64,000 bases of DNA from Thamnaconus septentrionalis. Lineage: Eukaryota > Chordata > Actinopteri > Tetraodontiformes > Monacanthidae. The notes below the pieces were generated by a model. The model was not told the origin of the DNA. It made no database searches and worked only from the letters and a program-made list of their open reading frames with translations. Position 1 is the first letter of the stretch. The number at the start of each line of letters is the position of its first letter. The translations under genes were made by a program, and so were the position numbers. The stretch lies in NCBI GenBank assembly GCA_009823395.1, contig CM020502.1, forward strand, positions 26,786,944 through 26,850,943, in the 5' to 3' direction. This document shows positions 11,013 through 21,088 of the stretch, one piece after another.

Positions 11013-11814
11013 TGTGTGTGTGCAGCTGAGCTCTGAAGTGAAGCGATGGCCTTTAAAAGTGGACGTACTTTCTTTTCTCCCTTTTTCTTCCTCCCACGCC
11101 GCCGGTATCAGACTCTGGAGCGCCGGCTGCTGCCACACAGTCGACAAATGTCACTTTGTGCGCTTTTATTCCTGAGATAAAGTGTCACTTCGCCGACCTC
11201 AACGCCACTCAGCGCATGTCTGTGAGACTCCATGCGGCAACTTATATCGATATATACTGTATCGCCAAGGGCTCCACCTCAAGTGGAACAACAGAAAATT
11301 AACAGAAAATGTTCCTTTAAAAGTTATTAGATGGCGATTTGTTTCTCTGCCCCAAATTCAACAGTCTGCATCTGTTTTTGCAGCACGTGCTGCAAGAATG
11401 TCTGCATGTTCAAGTGTGTTCCTGTGTGTGTTTGTGTGTGTGTGTTTTGCGCAGCGTTGGATTGTGTCCACGCGGCTGCACGGCCGTTAATGGAGCCCAG
11501 TTCAGCGCCGCTAATGCACCATTCGCCGCCTCCGCTCTTACATGTTTGCTGATCTGGAGAACATGTTGAACGTAGGGAGGGAAAAAAAGAGGAAAATAAC
11601 ATATTTGATAGAAATGTCAGCCGTTGTGTTTCTTTTCTATTGCTATTATTATTTTCCGTGAAAGCTGATGTTTTTTCCGACATGAACATACAATAGAGCC
11701 TTTTTCATGTAATCTGGAGCCCAGCGAGCGACCGATTAGAACACAGGCCTCAATAAGCCGCAGTTGGAGGTTTTAATTTTGGACTGAAGGTTTTTTCCCG
11801 TCTATTTCTGTTTT

Positions 11815-11998
11815 TTGCTCAATGGTTTTGGAAGGTTTTCTGTGAAATATACATGTCAGATTCTAGGATATCTTCATGTGGAGCCCTTGAAGGGATTCCT
11901 TGGGATCACTGCAAAGGAGATACTGTAAATTTCTCTTTCAAAGTCGCATATTAGACGCATCAGATGTGTGATTTTCATGTCAGGCTGCGGCTTTCATC
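11815..11998 (+). repeat. Dispersed 180-bp repeat (family B), copy 1
   Basis: The stretch from TTGCTCAATGGTTTTGGAAG to TTTTCATGTCAGGCTGCGGC is nearly identical to 15828-16012. It has no clear terminal repeats and no coding frame. Both copies are in the same orientation in two successive pawr introns. Confidence 0.85.
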
Positions 11999-12410
11999 GT
12001 CCTCCACAACTCTTTCATTCGTCGCTATTATGAATCGTTGTTCATCCATTTTCATTTTATTTTTCCCCTGTTAATAGGATGCTTGTTCCCATCCAGTTAC
12101 GCAGTGTCTGTATATTTGTTTTCTATGACTAAGACAAAATCTTGGACTCTTGGGCTTTGGGAAAGATTCTTATCATATTAGGGTTTTTGTGTTTTGTAAT
12201 TGTGATTAGCCTCTATGTAGGGGTCACTGATTTAAAACCACTATTTTATAACACAACTTTTTTGTTCCCACGGACGAGTCCAGTCCACAAGGAAGTTATC
12301 AAAACACTGTTAGCAGCCACTTCCTGTGTCCTGCTTCCACGTCCAACTTTTTCAAACTTTTACTGATTGTTACCCGTGTGTGCATGTGCATATGTGTGTG
12401 TGTGTGTCAG

Positions 12411-12515
12411 GAGCTGGCCAGGGAGCGTCAGGAGAACATGAGACTGCTGAAGGGTCACCAGGACAAAGACGACCTCATTGGGAAGCTGAAGGAGGAGATT
12501 GACCTGCTGAACAGA
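12411..12515 (+). CDS. pawr: pawr coding exon, leucine-zipper coiled coil part 1
   Basis: This 105-base exon (35 codons, phase 0 at both ends) sits between TGTGTCAG and AGA|GTGAGT. The peptide reads ELARERQENMRLLKGHQDKD and continues DLIGKLKEEIDLLNR. The human protein has ERQENLRL and GKLKEEIDLLNR at the same place, so this is Par-4 beyond reasonable doubt. Hydrophobic residues recur at heptad spacing, forming the first half of the C-terminal coiled coil through which Par-4 dimerises and binds atypical PKC, WT1 and DAPK3 (ZIPK), as known for the mammalian protein. Confidence 0.95.
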
Positions 12516-13604
12516 GTGAGTGTTGACCTCCTTCCTGCTCAACCCCTGACCTCCTCTTCAAATATACACACAAAATTACACTGAAAACACGAGTTCAGTG
12601 TGTTTTAACTGATTATTGGTCCATCAAACAAGTTTCCTGACAGCTGGTACAAAAATTAAACTCTTTTTTTTGCAAGAGAGTATTGGTCTCTCAAGAGAGA
12701 GACATTTTCTATATGTCAGCGTTTTTTCTGAGCCGTGTGGAGTTTCAGCCCCCAGACGGTTGTTTTGTTGAATAAAGCAAAATGTGAAATCTGTTTTCTG
12801 TGCGCAGGACAAAAAAAACAACAAAAAAGCTGCCGCGTCAGCTAAAAAATACCACGGAGACACTCGACTCTCCAGAATGCCAAGATTGTTGACTTTTTAT
12901 ATTTTTGCTGCATCTTAGCAACTACAAAAACAAGAAAACTCACTTTCAGGCCGACGCCTGTTTGTTGAGTCTGAACTTTGGAACTTTACAGCCCCTCAGT
13001 CAATAAACACCTAAACTTCCTGGTTTGCCTGCATGGCATTCAGTGCGTCACACATCAAAACCTGCAGATGCCAGAGGTAATTTGTAGGTTTTTGATGCTT
13101 TAACACATAGGTATCAAACTGTCAGAAGCCTCTTCTCTACTAAAATTAGAGCGTTTTCACTTTGTTTTTTGAACGCGGGACGTCGCGCAATCGATCGGCG
13201 TTTAGTCCCTTCTCTACGGACCAAAACCAGCGGTGTGTCACCCCCACCGGCAAGCTGCACCCCCTCCGCTTTCACCGCTGCGTTTCTGTTGACGTCATCG
13301 CGCTGAGATCGCGTGGATGAAGTGCGACAGAATTCAGGAGTCCGGTGGTGGCCAGTGTTCTTAGTTGTTTGGCACTTTTGGCTGTAGAATAGCCTGAAGC
13401 AGCGCGAGCAGGCCGCGGAGGTGCAGCGATAGTTTCGGCGTCTAGTCCATTTTGTGCGCGAGCCGCGAGCGAAAAAGCCAGAGATAATGACAATGAATAA
13501 TTATCGAGCCCTGATGGAACGTGATCGAAAACGTATGCATCAGTACTTGATATACACCACCTTTTATATATATATAAAATAGGTGGTGATGTCGCGGGTG
13601 TCCC

Positions 13605-14706
13605 AATTCCATTGCAAGCCGATCGAACTTTGTCCTAGAGACATGGGGCCACTAGCTTTTCCATCATGGACCCCCCAAGAAGCGCCCACGCCAAATTTGG
13701 GGCTTCTAGCACTTGAGGAACCTTGAAACGCTAACCCTAATTTCAGCCTTAAGGGTAACCCTATTGCCATGAAAGTTTATGGGGTCCAATTTCAACTTTG
13801 TCCTAGAGACATGGGGCCACTTGCTTTTTCATCAGGAGCCCCCAAGAAGCGCCCACACCAAATTTGGGGCTTCTAGCACTTGAGGAACCCTGAAACCCAA
13901 ACCCTAATTTCAGCCTTAAGCGTAACCCTAAAGCCACGCAAGCCTATGGGGTCAAATTTCAACTTTGTCCTAGAGAAATGGGGCCACTTACTTTTTCATC
14001 AGGAGCCCCCAAAAAGCGCCCACGCCAAATTTGGGGCTTCTAGCATTTGAGGAACCCTAAAACCCTAACCCTAATTTCAGCCTTAAATTTAACCCTAACC
14101 CTAATTTCAGCCTTAAGCGTAACCCTAACGCCATGCAAGTCTATGGGGTCAAATTTCAACTTTGTCCTAGAGAAATGGGGCCACTTACTTTTTCATCAGG
14201 AGCCCCCAAAAAGCGCCCACGCCAAATTTGGGGCTTCTAGCACTTGAGGAACCCTAAAACCCTAACCCTAATTTCAGCCTTAAATTTAACCCTAACCCTA
14301 ATTTCAGCCTTAAGCGTAACCCTAACGCCATGCAAGTCTATGGGGTCAAATTTCAACTTTGTCCTAGAGACATGGGGCCACTTACTTTTTCATCAGGACC
14401 CCCCAAGAAGCGCCCACGCAAAATTTGAGGCTTCTAGTGCATGAGGAACCCCAAAACCCTAACCCTAATTTCAGCCTTAAGTATAACCCTAACCCTAATT
14501 TCAGCCTTAAGCGTAACCCTAACGCCATGCGAGTCTATGGGGTGAAATTTCAACTTTGTCCTAGAGACATGGGGCCACTTGCTTTTTCATCAGGACCCCC
14601 CATGAAGCTCCTGCACCAAATTTGGGGCTTCTAGCACTTGAGGAACCCCGAAACCCTAACCCTAATTTCAGCCTTAATCTTATCCTTAACGCCATGCAAG
14701 TCTATA
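13605..14706. repeat. Tandem satellite, about six units of 167 then 197 bp, with telomere-like CCCTAA runs
   Basis: The landmark TTTGTCCTAGAGA(C/A)ATGG recurs at 13629, 13797, 13964, 14161, 14358 and 14555, giving spacings of 168, 167, 197, 197 and 197. The 30-base step is a duplication of the CCCTAATTTCAGCCTTAA block inside each later unit. Each unit also carries GGGGCCACTT, AAGCGCCCACGCCAAATTTG and ACCCTAACCCTAA. The array ends in TATATATAG. Open frames through it repeat with the unit and are by-products. It lies in the last pawr intron. Confidence 0.93.
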
Positions 14707-15827
14707 TATAGTCTCCGTTATACAAAATCACTACTAGAGCTAGTAGCCTGCTGGTAATATACAGCACATGTACCACTAATACTGCAAATCCCAGAATGCT
14801 CTGCTGGTATGTTGGTGCGTTAATCAGGACATGAAGCTCATTGAAAGATATTATTATTATGACTGAATTGGTTTATTATTGTTTTTTGATTTTAAATTTA
14901 TTATTTGCACACGGAAAAGGGTTACTGTTTGAAGTCAGAAGGCTGCGAATAAAAAACTTTTATTTTATTATTTTATATTCTGAAATATCAGACATTTATC
15001 TTGAAAACTAGATTCATCCTTTCACCTCCACCTTGTCTTTGCTCCGGCTGATGAAACGCAACCTGCGTTTGCTCTCCGCCATCCGGGTGGCGTGTGAGAT
15101 TCCGCTATTTCTGCCTATTTTTTCCGACTCTGAACCTTCCCCTCTTATTTCTCCTCCTCGCCCAGACTGTCAACAGTCTCTGCGAAACTCGGCCCCCTTT
15201 TTTTTTTGCCGTTTTCTAGGTCGCAAAGCCACTGGTGAAATAAATCATTCCGAGGAGAGACGTGGCGGGAGGCCAAAGATCTGACGGGGGGCTTCCAAGT
15301 CTCCGAAATTTAGAGAGATATGGGAGGAAAAAAAGGCCAGAGTGGCATCATGGCACCAGCAGATACGGCTGCGAGCATCGTGCTCTTTAAACCAACGTCC
15401 TCTTGTTTAGACGCTTTCCGCCACACCCGTTTATTTATTTTTTGTCTTTCTTTTGCACAAACACGACGGGTGCTGCAGTTCTGCAGGGAGCGCCGCTGCT
15501 GACAGCGTCACACGGACACCAGGCGGCTCATGACATTACTTAAGAACGGCTAGCAGCGGCGCTAGATAGCCATCAGAAGTGTCCCTGAGAGCGACTGCTG
15601 CAAGGCCTGATGGGAAATCAGATTTCAAATGTTGCTCCAGGAAGAGTTAATAATCCTGCAGTGGTTTGTGTTGGGAAGAACAAACGAAAAGACTGATGGC
15701 GCTCAGGGTGGACTAGTGGTGAACAGTGAGTACTGCAAGCAACGCGTTCCTGTTGCTTGTTTGTGTTTGGTGGCCACTTGGGGGCAGCAGAAACGAGCTG
15801 TTAACAGAATATTGAGTATATATAAAT

Positions 15828-16012
15828 TTGCTCAATGGTTTTGGAAGGTTCTTTGTGAAATATACATACACATATACAGATTCTAGGATATCTTCATGTG
15901 GAGCCCTTGAAGGGATTTCTGGGAATCACTGCAAAGGAGATAAAGTTAATTTCTCTTTCAAAGTCTCATATTAGACGCATCAGATGTGTGATTTTCATCT
16001 CGGACTGCGGCT
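15828..16012 (+). repeat. Dispersed 180-bp repeat (family B), copy 2
   Basis: Near-identical to 11815-11998 apart from a small insertion (ACACATATA) after GAAATATACAT and scattered substitutions. Confidence 0.85.
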
Positions 16013-16202
16013 GTGTGACTCTTAAAATTCCCTGTGTGCGCTCCTCGCCCCGTGTTCGCTGCTGATGGAAGAACTCCCAAACAAGTGGCGTCACTTAGCC
16101 GAGGTGGCGTGGAGAGGCTCTCCGCTTGGCCGTGAATTAGGGCTGCTGATGTCTAATTTGTTGCTGCGGGGGGAGGAAGGGGGCTCTTGACAGTTGTCAG
16201 AA

Positions 16203-16481
16203 GCTGCCTTCCCATCACAGCTTTCCATTACAAATTTATTATAAAATTTCGACAAAGTACTAGTGCGATTTTCAAGTCTTTCCATTGAATGTTGTGAATC
16301 GCATAAGCTGGAATTACGTTTGCTTTTGTTTGTGTACATTTGTTTGCTGTTAAGAATATTTGTTACAATCAATTATCAATTATTATAATTAATATTATTT
16401 CCAAGTTTAGGTGTTTCCATGACCAGTTTTTTATTGTGATATTTAGGTTTTGCGCAATTCTAGGGGTCATGGAAACGCAGC
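16203..16481 (+). mobile_element. Family A MITE, copy 2, internally deleted
   Basis: Both ends are present (GCTGCCTTTCCCAT at left, GGAAACGCAGC then TA at right). About 240 bases of the interior found in the copies near 35.4 and 58.4 kb are missing. Confidence 0.8.
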
Positions 16482-16537
16482 TAGAGTTGAGGCTGTGAAT
16501 ATTCAGACCTGTGTGTGTGTGTGTGTGTGTGTTGCAG

Positions 16538-16623
16538 GATCTGGACGACATCGAGGACGAGAACGAGCAGCTCAAGCAGGAGAACAAGACACTGCTGAAG
16601 GTGGTGGGTCAGCTGACCAGGTA

Positions 16624-16624
<1 letters not shown>
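16538..16624 (+). CDS. pawr: pawr terminal coding exon, leucine zipper and stop
   Basis: The exon follows GTTGCAG in phase 0 and gives DLDDIEDENEQLKQENKTLL followed by KVVGQLTR and a TAG stop (16622-16624). As I recall it, this is residue for residue the C-terminus of human Par-4, and it holds the classical leucine zipper. Par-4 is a nuclear and cytoplasmic pro-apoptotic regulator that inhibits atypical PKC and NF-kB signalling and acts with WT1 as a transcriptional repressor. With the four upstream exons, 173 complete codons plus one split codon of pawr are visible. The perfect C-terminus shows the gene is under strong constraint despite the loose linker exon. Confidence 0.97.

Positions 16625-16627
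<3 letters not shown>

Positions 16628-16666
<39 letters not shown>
16628..16666 (+). repeat. pawr: (CAG)13 in pawr 3' UTR, three bases after the stop codon
   Basis: Thirteen uninterrupted CAG units on the sense strand. In RNA this would form a CAG hairpin next to the stop codon. Confidence 0.95.
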
Positions 16667-16667
<1 letters not shown>

Positions 16668-17862
16668 CGTCCTGAAGAAATCCCCGCAGCCTTCCTCCTC
16701 CCTCTCGGTCTGGTGGTGTCTGCTAGAGAATGAAGAGGGAGGGAAACCCCTCCGACAACCAGGGACCACCACAGTATCTAAAGAGAGGGAGGGGGCGGGG
16801 CCTCGTCTGTCATCCTATAAATATTTAATGTAAATTTGATGTAAATAGGCCTTTTAAAATCGTTTTCTTTTATTATTATTTTCTTCGAATGAGGTCTTAA
16901 AAAGCAAAAGTTCAAATCAAGTGAATGTATGTGCTGCTTGAACAAGAGCGCAGCCTTTAATTTTTCCTTTTAAATTAATTTGTAAGTTTTGAAATCAGTG
17001 CGACAGCCACCGTGTTTTTAAAGCAAGAAATGTTGTGCAGGCACCTTTTTGTTCCCCTATTAAGGAAGTTTAGGACCAAATAACCAAACACTTGACTTTT
17101 TTTATCTCCCTTATGTCATAATTAACAAAAAAAAATGTAAAGCTGGCACTTTATTAATGAGCCGGACAAAATTCCTGTGTCATTTGATTTCCATGAGATT
17201 TTTTCTGTGTGCTGGACTTCTGAATGGCTCCAGGTTGTGAACAGCGACATAATTCAACTCATCTCTGAGTAAATGAGCTAAAATGCTTTTGTTCTTTTAT
17301 GCATTTCAGTGTCAAATTGTTTAATAATACCTGTCCTTGCTGAGATGTTTCAGGGTCAGACCCTCCCTGGTTTAAATGCAGATTCTTTGATTTCATGGTT
17401 TTTTTGCTTCTCTGTAATTTGTTTACAAGCCTCTGCATTGTGTAGTTGACGTCTAGCTTCTCCCTCGTTGACGCGCCACAGTGCTTCTTCTTTTTTTCTT
17501 TTCTTTTTTGTATGATAACCAAATGAGTTGAAGGAAAAGTGCTGTTTTCTTAAAATGAAACAAAAAAAAAAAAATCTAAAATCTCTTGTTTACCGGAAGG
17601 GAAGGCAGGCGTGGTGGCTGATGATTGTGTAATGTCGCTGTATTATTTAGATGATTTTTATCCCTCTGAGTCGAGTGTTGCAGTTAATCCGTAGCTGGTT
17701 TTAGCCCCGATGACGCTGCTTTCACACGCAGCCTTTGGTTTTTTTCTCGTTTTTTTTCTCTGGGGTGGGGGAAGGGAGCAACGATCAAACGGCAGGCCAG
17801 ACACGGCAGAAGCGTCTCTATTCTCTATCACCTTATGCATGTACAGAAGATTAAGTTCATTT

Positions 17863-17868
17863 AATAAA
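17863..17868 (+). terminator. pawr: Candidate polyadenylation signal AATAAA for pawr
   Basis: It is the first exact AATAAA downstream of the pawr stop on the sense strand (about 1.24 kb), with the TTCTGATTGTCTCTTCTC stretch following as a possible downstream U-rich element. No transcript evidence is available. Confidence 0.35.
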
Positions 17869-17970
17869 AGTTCTGATTGTCTCTTCTCAGCCAAGTCGCT
17901 CGTGTTCATTACGGCTAATGGGAGCGAGTCGGTAATGCGATGTGATGTGACGGCGGCCTCCTCTTGCGCT

Positions 17971-17980
17971 GATGATGACA

Positions 17981-18025
<45 letters not shown>
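17971..18025. repeat. (GAT)n microsatellite
   Basis: GAT triplet array preceded by GATGATGACAATGATG and followed by GATTGATTG. Confidence 0.95.
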
Positions 18026-20414
18026 GATTGAATTCTTTATTTGAGCATAAAAAAAACACAAATAAAAAGGAAATAAATAAGAAAAAGAAGAAAGAAAGAA
18101 AAATACAAGCCTAAGACTCAAAGAAAACAAATATCCAGAAATTTAAATATGCTGGAAAAGGAGCAGGAAGAAATAGAAAAGTTCTTTAAACCTCCACCTA
18201 TTCACTTCACTTTTCATCTGCTTTCATTGCAGTCTTCATCAAAATGTATTAAAACAAGATATTATATGCAGCTATCAAACATTGTCAACTATTGCATTAC
18301 TACAATTATATTACTGTTATATTACAGCACTCTATTGCTGTATTTTATGTATTATACCTAGTCACTGCAGGTGTTATGCACATGTACCATATTAGTACAA
18401 TATATTGACACTATCCATAATATACACTTATTACCATATTCCAGATACTATATATTAAGATTCAGTATTATGCACACTAATACCATATACTACAATATAT
18501 TCGAGTATTACATTACAGTATCCATATAAACACCAAAATATACAGCGCCGACTCGTTCACCTGCACTGCTCTGCTGCACTAATGCAGTCTGTGTTTCCAC
18601 ACAATGGAAACTCTCTCTCCCTCCCTCCCTCTCTGCCAATCCGAAGCCTTCACCTCACCCTTTTGCTTCCCATTAACATTTTTATGAAAAATGAGCATCA
18701 CCTACCAATTGGCTTCGACCACAGAGGGCGATTGAAACCACAGCAGGTTTCATCACTAATAGCCCAGTTGGTCTGTTGGTCGTCGCGTGAAAACATGAAT
18801 TGGGTCTATAGAGAGTCAGAGTATTTTCTCTTCTGGGGTCAAACGTGTGGTTAGCGGGCATCATGTACAGGTTGCACTGTACACGCCTGAAAGAGGCCAA
18901 TCGACTTCAGCCAGCAGCGAGGAAAGAAACCAAAAAAAAAAAAAAGGCTAGCTGACAGCCTGGATAGCGCAGCCCAACAAAAAGCCATTATTTCCACTTT
19001 GTCGCAATTATCTCGGGGTTGAGCGCCGAGCCTTTAGTCACCGCTAAAACGGCCGAGAAAACCTTTTAACGGCTGCGAGCGCACGTGTGGGAGGGCTGCG
19101 GCAGAGCGAGGCGGAGCATCAACATGTGGACCCGAGCGAGAGTGTCCTGACACGTCGACAGAGCTCCTCAAAAACCAACCAGACCAGACAGACTGGCAAC
19201 ACTTGACAACAGAGCAACAGAATCCATTTTATCGGTTTATCGTTTGTTTTTTTCCGAGCTGCGTTCTCCAGGTTGACGTCACTGCTTCCGTGCTACATTC
19301 TCCAGAAGATCAATAAACGCTTCTAAGTGACGATCGCGTGTCCGATCTGCTTTGTTTGGACGTGGGGCTGCGACAACACAGACGCGTCTGGAGATCCCGG
19401 GGGGCTGATAGCGGGGCCGCCACGCCGATGATGAGAAGCAGGTCTTATCTCGGCCCCTCGCTGGGAGCCGGACCACTTTCATTATTGGCCTGGTTCCGTT
19501 TCAATCTCCTCCATCTGCAGGGGCGGCCGGTGCGGAGCAACGCTGGTCCACGCGGCAGAGGTCAGAGGTCAGACTGGGCGGAGGCCAACCATACCGGGTG
19601 TGTCCTCCGCTTTTATCGCAGGAGCGTATTTTCTGAAGAACTCCGGCCCTGGAAAATGACTCGCACCTCCTCGGCATCGCAGCTTTTTAAAGCCCATTAT
19701 CTCTTAACTGTGCGCCGCTTTGAAGGGCGGCGTTCAGTAAGCAGGCCTCACCGCACTTCCTGCGCAACGCAGCCATGAAAGTGCGTTTTCAAGTTATGCT
19801 AAATGTGGGAAATGGGGGAGGGGCGAAGCGGCGGTGGAGATGAGACTTCAGAGCGTCACGGGGGAGCTGCCCTTTGTTGAAATGCTCCCTGGGAAAAAAA
19901 AAGTCAATGCGACTTGAATACGGTTCAGAAAATAGAGGGGAAATCAACTAATGGCAACCCAGTGGAGTGACATTTACCGAATGGCATAATTTACCTCATT
20001 TGGCGCGGAGTAATGGAAAAGTTTTGTTGTCTGCTGGCACAAAGAGAAGCAAACATTTAACAATAAAAAACCCATCACCAACAAGATGTAAATTGTAAAA
20101 ATCAACAAAATCCAAATAAATGACGTTTAAAATGCCAGAAAAATGACAGTAATGCTTCATTAAGTGGCAATGAATTAATCAAATGCATCACTTATTCCAT
20201 TGTGAAGCCACTGACAGACTTTTTGTGGCATTCTATCAAGTGAATATTTTTTCTCCACAGATGCGACAACAAACACAACAGAACAAATTCTGAGGTTTAA
20301 ATCAGAGTTTTTCTCTCAGTCACCTGGAACCTCTGCTCCACCCTGTACAACACATTTCATGTTTTATATCTAAAAAAAAACATTTGTCTTGTCTCTACAA
20401 TCTGTTCTGTCCTG

Positions 20415-20415
<1 letters not shown>

Positions 20416-20448
<33 letters not shown>
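20416..20448. repeat. (CA)n microsatellite
   Basis: Uninterrupted CA array, 33 bases. Confidence 0.95.
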
Positions 20449-20450
<2 letters not shown>

Positions 20451-21055
20451 ATCTTCAACACCGAGGTTCTGTTTCTGGTTCCTGTGCTGGAAATTGCCTC
20501 TCCCGCTGTGACGACCGCCTTCCCGGTCCCTCCCTGGAAGAGTTTCCATGGCAACAGAAACTCACACATCCATCCCAATCACTCTTTCCAGACAAAATAC
20601 TGCCCGTTTGTCCTGATCCAATCATCTAAAAATCAAAGCGGTGTGGTCTGACTGCTAGGAGACATGGCCTCCACTTCCTGTTGTTGTTGGACTGCACTCA
20701 GACTCTGATGTGACTCTGCCGGATCATTTAAATGAGGATTTGTTCAGGTAAAAGCTGGAAATTAACCTGCTCAAGCTCTATAGCTTGCCCCCAGTAGGTG
20801 GCAGTGTTTGGAGCCCATCAGGAGGCCAAACCAGGAAGCGGCTGAAAATGTGACACTGGAATGGAGACTTGTTCAGAAAGATGGAAGACAGGTTCTGAAG
20901 GGATTTGAGTTTTGAGTTTTATGTACTCAATAAATGCTATATGTTCCAATTTTAGCGCTGCATTCTTCCAAATGTTCCACCTGCTTTTATTTTACTTCCT
21001 GCTCCACCCTCATGACACACCTGTCTCATTATTTCTAACTACATTTAACAAGTAA

Positions 21056-21058
<3 letters not shown>

Positions 21059-21086
<28 letters not shown>
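21059..21086. repeat. (GT)n microsatellite
   Basis: Uninterrupted GT array, 28 bases. Confidence 0.95.

Positions 21087-21088
<2 letters not shown>

Larger units (their letters stand above)
10521..12410 (+). other. pawr: pawr intron with MITE and dispersed repeat
   Basis: This 1.9 kb intron begins directly in a GT/CTGTGTGT repeat (10521-10570) that runs into a family A element (10572-11012). A 180-base dispersed repeat (11815-11998) is shared with the intron before the last exon. The acceptor lies in a GT repeat ending TGTGTCAG. Confidence 0.75.
12516..16537 (+). other. pawr: pawr last intron with satellite and MITE
   Basis: This 4.0 kb intron has a GTGAGT donor and a GTTGCAG acceptor preceded by (GT)n. 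It holds the six-unit satellite array (13605-14706), the second family B repeat (15828-16012) and an internally deleted family A element (16203-16481) 56 bases before the exon. The remainder shows no coding signal. Confidence 0.75.
16625..17885 (+). other. pawr: pawr probable 3' UTR
   Basis: The stretch begins with 13 CAG units (16628-16666) and continues as AT-rich non-coding sequence with several poly-T/poly-A runs. The first canonical AATAAA on the + strand that I see is at 17863-17868, followed by a T-rich stretch. Weaker variants (TATAAA near 16816) could give a short form. The end point is an inference. Confidence 0.45.

Noticed and set aside
11110..11290. Possible alternative pawr exon after a good pyrimidine tract (GGTATCAG|ACTCTGG)
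   Set aside because: No donor follows in a suitable position and the peptide has no counterpart in Par-4.
14047..14634. Repeated similar open frames starting MRNPKTLTLI
   Set aside because: They follow the satellite unit exactly and arise from tandem repetition, not from a repeat protein.
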